A DNA stretch of 64,000 nucleotides from positions 248,001-312,000 of the forward strand of contig QUOL01000015.1 of the NCBI GenBank assembly GCA_009761415.1, written 5' to 3'. Position numbers and translations under genes: made by a program. This stretch comes from Sarcomyxa edulis. Lineage: Eukaryota; Basidiomycota; Agaricomycetes; Agaricales; Mycenaceae. Of this stretch, positions 36,807 to 50,207 are shown piece after piece. The notes beneath the pieces are model-generated. The model was not told where the DNA came from. It did no database searches and saw only the letters and a program-made list of their open reading frames with translations. Every line of letters starts with the position of its first letter. Within the stretch, counting starts at the first letter, position 1.

Positions 36807-37649
36807 GGTGGAATTGAAAGTGCAGAGAGTCAGTGCAGAAGTGCCTCCGTCCAAGCCTGAGACGCGTCGCAGTGGGCCTGGCGTCATTTATATATCCTTC
36901 CTGAGTTCCTCCCTTCTAACGTCAGCGCTGCAGCTACCTCCGGCTCTAGAGTACCCAATATATCGAATCGAATCGTCAAGGGTAGATTCTGATTCCTGAA
37001 GCAACCTGGAAAGCGCTGGAGTCCAATCGAAATCCACAAGTCCATGCAGTACTACGCGACGAAAAATCGATGAGCCTCAAAGATGATATTTATTCGCAGA
37101 AGGATTATCCTGGTATCGTCGTATACGCATACGTATAGTAGTATGGTGTACATCGCACATCTGATAACTCATGAAGAGACTTGAAAACTCTGATTCAAAA
37201 CGTCTGGTCAATATTGGCTGCTGCAACTTTACGACTGGAACTTACAGAGACGTTACTTTCGTGCAAGTACCGCTAGACTTGAATATTCGACGACATTTGC
37301 TGTTTGTTGAGCTCGATGTTGTGCTCGAAGAGTGAAAAAACGACTGATTTTATTTTGCCGGCGGTCCAACGCGTACACTCTAATTTGTAAATCTCTTGCC
37401 TTAGACTGTCTGAGAGCAGTACTAGTCCTCGAGCTCTAGAGCCGTGTCTCATCTTTCCAAGCTATTTTCGCAACAAAGCCGTACATATTCGGGGCCAAAG
37501 CAGAGAAATTAAAGGTCTATCGGGATTTCCAGTAGTTTCCAGGTCGGAGGCGCTGGCGAGAAGACCGGAGCAACCAACACCAGGATTATCCCCAAGTTGC
37601 ATCGCAGTCGCTTTCTTCTTCTAGACTACGAGCTTCACTCCTAGTCGCA
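36807..37649. promoter_or_regulatory. Divergent promoter region, BRCT-like gene / VNX1-like gene
   Basis: About 840 bp between two outward-facing start codons. No supported coding frame and no repeat. The last 60 bases are CT-rich, a common transcription-start context in this window. Confidence 0.45.
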
Positions 37650-40600
37650 ATGTCTAGCTATCCAGCTGAAGATGATCCAGACGAGTCAGGTCTATCATCT
37701 ACACCTACTCCAGTTAACAATCTCCATAGAAGTCTTAGTCGCAATTCGACATGGTCTGCTACCGATACACCCCAGCATCATAACGAAGGCACTTCTTACT
37801 TTCCAACAACAGCTTCTCCAGCCCCTAGGCACCCTGTACCACCCTTGCTCGCCAGAAATACATCCGCAAGTTCTACTCGACGCGGCCCAAGGAGCACCAG
37901 CATCAGTAGTTCTCATGTCACCAACCGGGGCCGACGTGACGAGGAAACGGTCAGCGAAGAGGACGAGGATGATATCGATGAAGATGATGAGGATGGGGAG
38001 CGACGCGTAAATCGCAGACGTGGAAAAGCTCCAGCTCTCGACGAAGATCGCCTCCCAGAAGAGGACGACGAAGATCTGTCAGACAGGGAAGAAGACCCAA
38101 TCACTCTGCGCGATCGTCAATCCCTCATCAATGTCGAACACCCGTTCGGTCTTCCTATTTGGAAGCCAGCCCTGTACAAGAAATCCCGTTCTGTGACTCG
38201 TTACGCTGACGAGGCCCTTCATTCCGTGCCCTCTGCTCAGGCGGAACGTCATCTACTTCCGGGTAACATATTTTGGGGTGTATTCTTCGGTTGGTGGCTT
38301 GCACTCACCTGCATCATCATATCCGGGATACTGTACATCATCCCTCAAGGTGGGAAGCGTTATTCGTCTCTGGTATTCGGTCTAGGCTGGTATCTTGCCT
38401 GGCCATTTGGTAAATACGTGGAAGGCGATCTAGACGAGGGATCTTCTATCGGAGACGAGGACGAGGATGAAAGCCCACACGGGAGACGATATAGTGCCGG
38501 TTCAGATGGGAACACCGTTCGTGGAGCATCTCCTCCATCTGACCAGGGAGACTCCGTTGGTGGGACGGTCAGAGGAGTTCCGACCTCGGAGCACTCCACA
38601 ATCACCCCAAGCACCTTCCTCCCGCAACACGTCCAGACTGTGTCATGGAACCCCATCCCGGAAGAGCACACCTCTCTCTTACACCGTACCGAATCCCAAT
38701 TTCCAACACCTTCCAAATCGTACGGCGCAACGTCTCTTCCAAGTTCCGAATCATCTTCAAGTTCCATAGGCGTTGCCAAACAGACAACGGCTAGCGACAT
38801 CCTCGGCAAGATCTGTTTCTGGCTCGCGTTCATCTCTATCATCGCTCCCCTCATGCTCGTCGTATGCCTCATCTGCTGGGGCCTCATCGTCACGATCCCA
38901 ATGGCGAAACTGAACTGGGCTCTCATGAAACACATATTCGAACAACCCACCACCATTCGATTCTGCGCTGCCCCTCCCGCCGTCGTCGTGTCCAGTCCTC
39001 CCATGGACCCAAGCTCCGAAGACGCAAACACGAACCCACCGCCCCAATTCGCCGTCAAACACCCCAGACTCTCAGCGGGGCAGCCAGCACCTTCCGGCTC
39101 TTCCCCAACCTCCACGATCCTGCTATGCACGTACCGCGCGGCTGGGTGGCAATACTACAAATACACTGTTGGAGGAGTCAACATCATATTCGTGAACCTC
39201 CTCCCAGTGGTCTTCTTCGTCATATTTGATGGCTTCGTACTACTGCCCTTAGTGAAACAGCTTGAAGATGCAGGCAAACACGTACCGGCTCTCCTGGGTT
39301 TCCTCGGCTCCCAGAGTCTCATTTTCATTCTTAGTTTGCTCAGCGTCATTCCGTTGTCGTATTTTATAGGTATGGCCGTCGCATCTATTTCAGCACAGTC
39401 TTCTATCGGTATGGGCGCAGTCATCAACGCTACGTTCGGTTCAGTCATCGAAGTGATACTTTACTCAATTGCTCTGACACAAGGCAAAGGACACTTGGTC
39501 GAAGGTTCTATTGTGGGTAGTCTGTTAGCTGGAGTATTGTTGATGCCGGGAATGAGTATGTGCAGTGGAGCACTGAGACGAAAGGAACAAAAGTTCAATG
39601 CCAAGAGTGCTGGCGTCACTAGTATGATGCTCATCATGGCAATCATAGGCACCTTGACACCTACTTTGTTCTATCAGACCTACGGGAATGTGAGTTCCTT
39701 GTTGTAAATTCTTTGAAAAAGTTTTGACTGATTCGCTCTCAACAGTTCCAGCTAGTTTGTACTGGGTGTCCGTCTTCGCCTGGTAGGCCTGATGATGCGC
39801 CGTGGATCTGCGATCATTGCTATTACAAGCACCCTGATCCCGTGGCCGATCCGTTCTATCAGTCTACAGTCAAGACGCTCATGTATTTCTGTGCAGCAAT
39901 CCTCATCTTCGTACGTTTGCTTGATCTTCGTTGTAATATGGATGTATACTAAGACTAACCTCCCATTGGACCTATCGCTCAGTCGTATCTTATTGGTCTC
40001 TGGTTCTCTCTGCGTACGCACGCATCGCAGATCTGGCAAAACCCTCAACAACTGCTGCATCCCATGGAATTACCTCTTCACAGTGGTCGTCTATCTCTGT
40101 ACCACAAACTTGTCCCAGGAACAGGTTCGTTGCTTCATCGCAAAACAAGCACGGCAACGAACCTCGGAGGAGGTGGTGGTGGTGGAGGAAGTAATTTCCC
40201 TTCACGCGCACCAACTCCTTTATCTCGTGATCATTCTCAATCCTATGCATCCTCATCAGGAGCTAGACCTGCCGGTCCACCCTCCCCCTCTCTACCCCGA
40301 CGTGTCTCATACGCACCATCATCTCTCCTCCCTCCTCAAACCAACTCCCAGTACACACCTGTATTGGAGAGTGTTGACCATGCGGTCAAGAATGCCGGAT
40401 TGCAGAATTTGCATCTTCCTGAGACAATGACGACGGACGATTTCACGCGAGCGGTTGCTGTGGCCACTGTCAGTGCTCTTCGGCACCAGCAGACGCACGC
40501 ACATTCGCCGTCTAGGGTGAGGGCGTCTGGTGTCACTACAGGAGACTCGGAAGGTCATGGTGGTGGAGGGCATGAGGCGCCGTCTTGGAGTCGCACAACT

Positions 40601-41416
40601 AGTGCGAGTGTGTTGCTGAGTTGTACGGCGCTCTATGCTGTTATTGCAGGTACGATTCGTGCCTTTTCGATTCTAGGTGCAATGATACTGACTCTGTCAT
40701 CTAGAGCTGCTTGTAACCGTGGTGGACGTGATTCTGGAGGGCTCAGGGATAGATGAAAAGTTCCTCGGCGTTACGCTGTTTGCCCTCGTCCCAAACACCA
40801 CGGAATTTATGAATGCAATCTCGTTCGCTTTGAATGGAAATATTGCACTGAGGTATGCATTATTTTGGCGCCATTGTCTGCTGCTGAATTGAATCAAATT
40901 CTGTCATAGTATGGAAATTGGATCGGCATATGCACTCCAGGTTTGTCTGTTACAGATTCCGGCTATGGTTGCTTTCTCCGCTTGGTACGCGCCGGAGAAG
41001 ATGGGTGAAGTTGCGAATACTTTCACGTACGTCTTTTTTTCTTTTCGTCTTAACTCGATTGCTTATTGGGCCGGTGGCTTTGCATACAGGCTCATCTTCC
41101 CAAGTTGGGATGTTGTCGTCATCATCCTCTCGATGTTCTTGATGACTTACACCTACATCGAAGCTAAGAGCAATTATCACCGAGGAAGTATTCTTATTCT
41201 GAGGTATGTTCCATGCATCCTTCGTGGTCTAAAGTGGCATCAACTAACATGTTTCTCTCCAGCTATCTCGTCCTAACAGCTGGCTTCTACTTCGCTCCCC
41301 ACGAGACTGATGGTATCGAGGAAGGGAACTTCGTGTCCGCTGCCGCGCAAGACTATCACACAGCGACGTTGTGGCAGTACATCCGGTGGTTCGCATCCTC
41401 ACTGTCGTTACTATGA
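37650..41416 (+). CDS. VNX1: Vnx1-type vacuolar cation/H+ exchanger (Ca2+/cation antiporter family)
   Basis: Seven exons in phase: 37650-39689, 39746-39910, 39983-40649, 40705-40852, 40910-41026, 41090-41203, 41263-41416 (1,134 aa). The N-terminus is acidic and Ser-rich, then comes the Vnx1-specific block [19 protein letters not shown] with two membrane helices ([20 protein letters not shown]). The exchanger core has both acidic helix motifs: [16 protein letters not shown] and [20 protein letters not shown], whose Glu residues carry the cation/proton exchange. A loop has two CxxC pairs (CTGC and CDHC, 39758-39820), possibly a metal-binding knuckle seen in this subgroup. A Gly/Ser-rich insert ([11 protein letters not shown]) follows. 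In yeast Vnx1 the protein is a vacuolar Na+,K+/H+ antiporter; that ion preference is known for yeast and inferred here. Confidence 0.9.
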
Positions 41417-41608
41417 TTCATACTTTCGTGTTTGTTCGTTCGTTCGTTACTTGCTTTTTCGCTGTTGGTTTTGGCTTTCTCGGACAGAAATAAGCATGCA
41501 TACCCTTTGATATGATCATGAGACTTTCCTTTCAGCTATATATATACACTACTACATACATACAACGTTAACCAGTTCGTTAGAGTTTATTAATGTTATA
41601 TACCAAAA

Positions 41609-44600
41609 TCAGTGCATGCTTTGGAGTGTTTCCAATACTTCTTGCGCGCGTTCTAGAGAGATGATGAGTCGCTCCGGTTCACTCTGTCCAGCCCAAATTT
41701 TCTTGATGTCATCGGGTGATGAAAGACGGCCTAGAAGTTGTTCTAAGAAATCTCCGTCCAAGAAACCGAAGGAAGCAGCATCCGCATCGCTTTTCCCTAT
41801 TCTGGTCTTGGGAGCCCGGAACCTTTGACGAGACATAGTTATATGAGAGGCTTCAAGTATTCAAGAAGAGCAAATTTCATTACCTGGTATGGCTGACTTC
41901 TCCGGGATTCCGGATCACACGAGAAAGATTTCTCTGCAGCGCAGTCAAATCCAGTGCAAGCTGGTCATTCGTGATGTCGACGACGACGGCGATTCGACCA
42001 GAGGAAGTGAACACAATCTGCTTTGCTTCAAGAGGTATACCACTCGAGTCGTCATGAGAAGTGAGAGCACCTTTTTATATCACAGTTGAGTTGGACTTCG
42101 AAGACAAAGGAACAACGCCACATACCACGAATGAATTTGGTCACCATCTCGCCGATATGATAGCTCCCATCGCGTTCTAAGACAGATCGATTGAGAGTAC
42201 GTTGCAAGCTAAACGTGAATAGGTTCAAATCATTCTAGAAACAAAAACACCGAGTCAGAATCATACTTTCTTCGTCGAAAGAAGGTCACTGACTGTGGCT
42301 CCGATCACCGTGTTTTCGTTCAAGGCTTCGATAGCTATAGGCCATAGTGGGCCATAATCTCTGGCCACTGTTTGTAGCTTCGAGTCCACTACTTTCAGGA
42401 CCGAAACGGAGCTGATATTATCACCCACGAACAGATGATCACCGATGGATACAAGACTCGTCACAATATAGTTGTGATTCCACTCTGCAACTTTCTGCAG
42501 TGTGTACGTCGGTGCTGATTGGTCATCTGTTCGGTCGAGATGGAACAGCGAAACCTAATCAGGATAGCCAGTCAATGATGGGAATAGTTGCTATAGTCGA
42601 TGAACATACTGAAGCATTGACCGCAGCCGCAATCAGACCGTTGATGATTGTCAATGAATAGACGCAGCCTTTGAGATTCAGAGATGTCACTAATGAGAGT
42701 TGAAGGTTCGTAGACCGTGATTGGCCATTGACTGAACGAGCATCTAGTATCAGCAGCCGGCCTTCCGCAGGTTCTCTTTCATCAGCCTGATACACCATGG
42801 TTCCAAGACAGAACAACGGGACACTGGTATTATTGATTTGGGGGATGATCGTGAGCGCTGTGACTTCTTCATCGGAATCACAATTGAACTGGGTCAGATC
42901 TGTGGGAACTTGGAGGTTAAAAGTGCAAAATCACTGGATTATGCACGAAGCTTACGATTGAAGGACGTGTCATCCAACAGCCTGAACGAACTACTGAAAG
43001 ATGGTGGGTCTCCTATTCGGGTAGGATCTGTGCGTGTGCAGGTGACACCAAAGACCTTTAGAGGAGCATAATATGCGATATTCCGTGGGTTGTCGAGACC
43101 CAATGGGACCTAGACGATGAGTTGTAAGTATATCACGTTTTGGGTCTATGTTGCAGGACTTACGGAACGAATATGCATTTTGTCGAGGTCTCTGACGTTG
43201 CCAATAGACAGACCGGTAGGGGTCGCCAGTAGGAATGAGTTGTGGTAATGGCTTGTCTGGAATTTTGCAGCCGTCACCGTGTCCTGTTTATGATTTAATG
43301 TAGATTACCATTATCTCTAACAAGATAGATTCAAGATGGATGGACTAACCTTCAGCAGGATAGGTGAATGCTGTAACCTCTGCTTGTCCAAATACAACAC
43401 CGTCGCTCTACTCCCGGCTGCAAACACCGCCCGCTTATCGTCCACAGTACACGCAGTCAAGGAGACAGGGAGATTTCCCAAAGAAAATATCTTCTGATCC
43501 CTTAACTGCTTGTTCTTGAACGAAAGCGAGACGACAGATCCATCTGCTAAGCCCGCGAGAACGTAAGGATGGTACTCGGATCCTTTTGGCTCTTGATCTT
43601 GTCCAAAGTTATAGAACAGCAGAGAACGAACGAGGGCTGGTAATGGTGGCGATTTGCACGAGCTAGTGAAACCATCCCCGTTCGACAGAACTTCAATCCG
43701 GTTGGAACCCCAATAAGACACCACGATATGTAATGACCATGGTTTCGATTCGTTCATTGGCATGCACGATATGGCGGATATTTCCGCTACCTCTGAGGAA
43801 TTGTCCTTGAGAGTGGTTTTCCTAGTACTAGACTGTCAACCACAATCGAAAGATTCAAAATTCGAAAAGACATACTTCGACAAGGATAGTTCATCACGCT
43901 CGTTCAAAACAATGATAGCAAGCCGTCCACCGTTCAATGCCACCGCGATCTGACTTGCATTGATACTCGCAGCAACGATTTCCAAAGTTTCGCGGGTTCT
44001 CACCCCACCATCTCCCTCAAGGAAGTTGTCAGGCGTCCAAGGTCTGCCCACCTGCGCATACTCCCCTAACGGAAGGTCATAATCCAACAGATAGACTCCC
44101 TTGGGAGTGACCTGGACCACGAACGACGAATTCAGATACGACGACGTTTTCCCGACCAACACCCTCTTCCTGAAATTTGATAGCGCTAATGTCGGCGTAT
44201 CCGTGATGAACCCTTTACCCGTTTGTTCGATTCGTGTAAAGGTGGTTTGTCCATCAATACGGAAGATCTGTGAGTTTTTCAATGTGGATGTTAATACGTG
44301 GGTGTGCATTCTATGTATTTATTAGTTAGTTAATTGATCAGTGACAGTGAGGAAGAAGAAACGGTGTAGAATCGCACGTACGAATCTTCATATAGAGCAC
44401 GAATAGGCCATATACTGGCTATATCGGATAAGCCAGTGATAGTAGCCAGTTGCTGGAAATCAGCCCCCGTTCGAATCACATTTATCGACCCTGTATTTCG
44501 ACCACCAGAGCAAGTGACAATTTGTGGCTATACACAGAACCGTCAATTCGATTTGTTTCTCCCGGAGGAAACATATATGATATGGCTTCACCTGACCGGT

Positions 44601-46308
44601 CCCATCGACATCCACCGATATCGCATCCATTATCGGTGCGATATTCTTGTATGTCTCAAGGACACTTAGGAATACGCCATTGTTCTGTATCACACACCCC
44701 TTCTTCGTCTTATCTTTGTTTTTCACACCTTCGGCATCAACAATATCCATATCATCAGCGTTTACCGCCTTCTCTTTACCCTTGGCAGATGACACGAGAC
44801 GCGCGGGTGGCACGGTGGTGATGGAAGGGGGAATGGGGAGTGTAGGGATGTCGACGTCTGATATTGGTGCTGGATTTATGCGTAGGAGTTGGGAGTTTCC
44901 CATGTGTGAACCGAGGTAGAGAATTTGGGATGTGAGATAAGTCAAGCTGGTCGAGGGTGAGGTCTGGAAGTACACCTTGTAAGTGAATAATGCAAAGGAT
45001 GAGGATGAGGATGGAAGCGTACTTCGCCGAGAGGGAGGAGGATTAGACCATGGTCATCGAGAGAGTCCAAGGAGAGCATCGACAGCCTACCGAACGCGTC
45101 CCCAAGAAGGTATCGCGTGGAACACTCGTCGATTGCACACCATCTACATGCCAACAAGGAACGATTTAACGGTTAGATTCAGATACACAATAAGAGAAGG
45201 CCACTCACGCAGTAACGTCGCTCCACGGCCAGTCTACAGCCGCTCTTGTCTTCCTTTTCTTACCTTCCATCTCTTTCTCTTTCTCCTTCGCTTTCAGAGC
45301 CTCCTTCTCACCAACGCCTTTCTGCCTCTCAAGACGCCTCTTCTTTCCTTGTTGTTTTTCTTGCCAAGCTTCGGATGCCATTTCATATAATAGTAGTTTC
45401 TTGCCTCCGACTACTATCACTCCGCCAAGGAAATCATTACCGCCTTCCCGGAGACCGGCAAGATCATCAGAAGTAGGAGGAACGGGAATAAGGAACGGCG
45501 GCGAGTCGCTGAGAAGTGGGAATGACTTTGAAGGAATTGGGGTACTTGGTAAGACTGAGGACGGGGAAGGTGCCAACTCTGGAACATCCAGTATGTTGAC
45601 AATATCCCGAGATAGCAGCTGAATACGTTGCTCATGGTCAATATGTATAATGGCCAGTGTTCGCGTGTCTTGGCTGGACGTAGGTAAAAATGCCATTGCT
45701 AAGACGCTGAGCTCTGGTAGCCTACAATAGATATGTAAGTGTGCTATTAGTTGGATAACAAGGCACATATTGGGACGCACAGGATATCAAAATCCTGCTC
45801 CCATGATCCAGCTTTGAGGCGGACGACCTTTAGTTTCCCGGCATAACAGCTGGCTGCCGCCAACGTTCCTGTCGGATCTACGAAGACATCGTTGCAAAAT
45901 TCTGCAGAGCGTGGAAGGCGCTCGTACAGAGTAATTTCCTTCTTTACTGTCAGCTCTCCTGTGCCAGCGGTAGACTCGGTGTATGTCAAGAATAGGAGTG
46001 CTGGATCAGGATGGTCAAGCATGACAATCAGGTTCGAACGCATTGAACCCTATCGGTGCGTCAATCGTTGCTGTTCCGCATTGCTATAGGTAGGTAAGAC
46101 CCACCGAGATCGGAATGGCCTTGACAGATAGCACTTTCCCCCATATCTCAAGGCTGCATTCATGTTTCAAACCTTCTGGTTGAAGAGAAAAGACGTCAAG
46201 TCTGTTCAACTTGGCTATCACAAGATGTTCAAGTTCCGCCGATGCCAAACGGGTTTTGAGAGATCCGATGACTGAGGAAGGTTGGTGAAATGTGGAGACA
46301 ATCTTCAT
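41609..46308 (-). CDS. DDB1: DNA damage-binding protein 1 (DDB1), CUL4 ubiquitin ligase adaptor
   Basis: Starts at 46308 with MKIVSTFHQPSSVIGSLKTR and ends at 41609 with the DDB1 C-terminal helices: DGDFLEQLL, RLIISLERAQEVLETLQ. Many short introns. Recognisable beta-propeller segments include HLVIAKLNRLDVFSLQPEGL (N-terminal strand), LYLGSHMGNSQLLRI, VVSYWGSNRIEVLSN, PYVLAGLADGSVVSLSF, SFLLATPTGLSIGNVRDLDK and YIVTSLVSIGDHLFVGD. These belong to the three WD-like propellers (MMS1-N/CPSF-A) that dock CUL4 and substrate receptors. A low-complexity Lys/Glu insert (LKAKEKEKEMEGKKRKT) is an extra loop. Role: nuclear, in nucleotide-excision repair and CRL4 ubiquitylation. It converges with VNX1 (192 bp between stops). 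Confidence 0.93.
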
Positions 46309-49300
46309 GATGTTCTTCCGTGAAAAACCTGGGGAAGGGGAAGAAGGTCAAGATTTGAGTAGAACTTTGGTGGACGTCCGCGGCTGCCAGTTCAGTGAGA
46401 AACTCGGAAACAATTTGAATTTCAGCTCGGCGTGACGGCGTCGTCATATCGGCGCTGTTTACGGCCAGTTTGCGGTTATTGCCCAAGACCTTCCGTCCTC
46501 GCCTTTCTTTCGTTATGATCTTCATCCACACAACATCCACAATTCGTTTTTACAGTGCCGATCTGCTATCAGACGAGTACTTGAAGAAGATATGCTTCAC
46601 CTGAGCTCACGATGTTACCTGAATTCGACGATCTTGGTGGCATCTAGAAATCCTTACGAAGAAATTCCCCAGATACTGACGGCGGTCGGATGCATGCATG
46701 TCGAAGCTGCTGCAGAGACTTGAATCGGGTGAACGTATCATTTCCAGGTACATACTGATATGCTACGATCCTCTATGCTGCGACTTGCCAGCGCTGCAGT
46801 CCTGAATGCTTACACGTGCCTCAAGTTGCAGCTCGAACGAGGCTGAACGAGGCGTTATTTCTAATCCTCGTGTGTGAAGTATGTATCCTAATCCTCTCTC
46901 CATCATGCGAAATATATCCATATGTGCTAACAAATTCATCGTAGGTCCCTTAATTGATGTTTTCCTCATATCTTTGCCATGTCTTGGGATCGATGCCGTG
47001 AACACGGAAATATCATCTCCCCACTTCTAGCTTTTGTTGGGACCACCATCCCATATCTATCCTCACCATCTATCTAGGTCGGATCTTGGAACTTTTTCCC
47101 AGCTCAAGACTTATCTCCAATGAAGCCTTCGAGTGACATGATACCTCAGGCCATGTTCTTTGTGCTACGACGTCTTCGTCGCAGTCTCTCTCTTGAAATT
47201 TCCAGTGTCCATCCGGTCCACAGGAGAGTCACTTGATTATTGGTCTTGGACCATAGTCTCTGAGACCAGAATGCAGGAATAGTCGATCTTTGGCATCTGA
47301 CTTGAAGCATGACCTTCCGATCCCCATATCACCCCTTTGAACGCTTATCATCAAGACGCGAATGGTTCTACATTCACACATACTAATGAATCATTGAATG
47401 TATCATTCTGTCGTAATTTATTGCCTAATGACAGATCTTCGGCTTCTCAGTTTTTGAACATAACGCATTTAATTGGGAGATAAGAGGTTTTTGGAGATAA
47501 CGAAAATGATATCGTGACGAGGATGGCCCGATGGGAGAAGCATATCTTGGGACTGAGTAAGTATCATATGAGCATTATGAGGCGCCTACCGAGGGATTAT
47601 CGAGTCCAGACATCGACTGTACTCCGCGCATCATGCATGCGCATCAGTACGACGCGTGGCTTTGAGGTTTTCTGATCAATTCCTTAACCCTAAAGAGGCA
47701 AGTTCTCTACCTTATTTGGCAGCCACGCATGCTCGAGAAACAGAGGCCACGATACCTACCTCTTTCCTGTGCAGTGCGTAGTCAGTAAATCTCAAAACCA
47801 TCAACCACTATCGTAAAACTCTCACAGAGATCGCAAGCTCGGTCTCCAAATTTTGAAATCCCAGGCCACCTCACGAGACAGCTAATTCAGTCCGTTTCTT
47901 CGAAAGTTAGATAGGCGGATACCACACTCCCGGGACGGGCTTGGTATGTACAAGTGATGCTGGCCGCGAATGGAACGGTGAACGAGACTATGGGACTATG
48001 GGACTTTTATACACCTTACCGCTCGAATTTCTGGTCCGACAATAGTATTGCGTTATCTTCCGCAATTGTCCCGTTGGGGAGATATATATTATCTCGAGTC
48101 CGTCTGATATTCGGGACACTAAAGAGCGCAAGAAGGGAGGAAAGTAAGGTCAAGCCACCGATATTGTCTCTCACAGTCTCAGACATGACGGTCGAGGAGG
48201 GCCGTAGTTCCGAACCAGGTAGATATCTAAATTCCCGAGGAGTAAGCAAACAGTCAAATCTCGATAACAATCCCTACAACACCATTCTTATTTGGAATAC
48301 TACGCACGTAGTATACGTTACACGCCCCTCAGCATCCGGTGAATACACCGTGCGGATATCGCTATCGTTGTTCGGCCACCTGTTCAGTTAGCCTGATAAA
48401 CCCCGAGACACTGATAAGATATGGTTTACTCCACGTTTACTCGCACTCTACGTATGAGGGCAAGGTAGGATAAGTGAGCCGGATAACAAGTTCGGGGATG
48501 TAAAACAGACTTACCTGACGCAGACGGAACGACGTGTTCCAGGATTCAGAAGGGAGGGACACCATTGCAGACTGGGGTCCACCCTCGAGCCTGCGGTGGT
48601 TCAAGTCAAGGCGTCTGATCTGCAGATCCTGTTAATGACAAGACCAGCACACCAGTTCGTATTGATAATCGGGCCGCCGGCTCTCGTAACGGGGTACATA
48701 CCTTAATAACACTGGCCAGCATCGGCTAGACTCCCAGCGAAAGGTTGCGCGTGGAGTTGTCATCGTGTGATGATAAGAGGCCCTTGGACGAGTGCGCCAG
48801 CTCGAGCCCAAGGTTCGTTCCAAAGAGCTCGTCGTCAAGAAAGACAAGTAAAGCCTGGTTGAGCCCCCGGAATAACTTCATGCCAACGTTCTGTGTCACA
48901 AAAGGTTTAGAGACTTTGCGACAAGTTTTATATATTCGAACACAGCTGAAATGGTTCCACGGGTCCAGGATGAACTTTTCAGACGTCCCTCGGCCGACTC
49001 AATGTGGACTTTGAGAGTCGTGAGGTGATGATGTATAGTATATAGTGCACGTGGAATTCCCCCACGCGCGTGAGATTTCGAGGTCTCTTGTAAAAACCAG
49101 AGTTGAGGAGGTCCTTCGTGCTTCCATCAGTTGATGACTATTGTAAGCACATCATGAATGGATCACTCCGATTCCCCGCATAGATCAGGGGCTGTCTGAT
49201 ACCGTATTTACGGTGAAGTGGAGGGTGTGAGCGCCGTGAGGCAGAGAAGAAAAGACACGCTTTTTGATTCTTTCCAAGGTCTTTCTGGTTCGACAATTTA

Positions 49301-50207
49301 CGCCGGAGGGATCGGGGAGTTCCAGGCACCTGTTACGCGTAGAACAAGCTAAAATACGCCGCATTACAGGTCCGGCGGAAGTACCTACCTTTATTAAGGC
49401 ATGCTTTCGGGGAGATTATTTGTTACAGGTCAACTTTGCTCGACTTACTTGAAGTTGGTTGGTGAGTCGATGGGGGCATTCAAGGCCGGGTAGACGCATT
49501 GATGCATGTGTATTTATCCGAGAATTTGCAACATGCGGGTGCAAATCTCAAATGGGTACGCGGAGGCGAACGGAGGGGGACACGCGTTTCGTGGATTGTT
49601 TGAGATATTATTACCCTTTAATTATTGAGCTATAATGAGTGGGGATTTTGTTGGAAATATGGATGCTCAATGTCGCCGACGATGGTCCAAGACGTTGAGA
49701 ACGAGGGGTCAAAAAATAGGAATTTGTATTTCCCAGAAGTTGAGAGATCTGAGGTGATTCCGAGAATGCAATCCACGTTTTGACCGTGAGCCAGCCTGAC
49801 GGGGCTACATATTTCCTGATATTTCGCCTTTTTTTCTTCTTGATCTGTGATTCTTCCTCCTTTTTCTCCCAAACTAACCTGAAGGAAACCGACTCGGACT
49901 TGTGGGCGTTCATAGCTACCAGCGTCGCCAGCTATTAATTTAGCGTGTCCAGACAGTTGGAACTCTTCACCACTTCACGCAACAGTTGGAATGTTACAGC
50001 TATAGACGCTCTCCTCAATCCAATCCAGCGCTGGCAAAAAAAAGCGCTAATAACCTTCTTGCCGACTTGATTTGGTCCCAGGAATCCCAACACTGCGCCC
50101 AACAGCACTGCCGGTAGCGCACTGCCAACTTTCAGGCCACTTTAGGGACTATTCCAGGCAGATAACACGACCTTTCGCGAGTCTACCCACTTCCCAACTC
50201 TCCTAGC
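46309..50207. other. Gene-poor 3.9-kb interval
   Basis: No multi-exon gene could be assembled. The only frame of note is 47957-48391 (+), 144 codons beginning MLAANGTVNETMG; it has no recognisable domain, no intron signals and is overlapped by an antisense frame, so I do not call it. No inverted or direct repeats over ~20 bp seen by eye. The right end contains the long upstream region of the HSF gene. Confidence 0.45.

Noticed and set aside
38360..39130. 256-codon minus-strand frame
   Set aside because: Lies wholly antisense to the VNX1-like exon 1, whose product is clearly recognisable.
47957..48391. 144-codon plus-strand frame in the gene-poor interval
   Set aside because: No domain, overlapped by an antisense frame, no introns in a gene-rich-intron genome; too weak to call.
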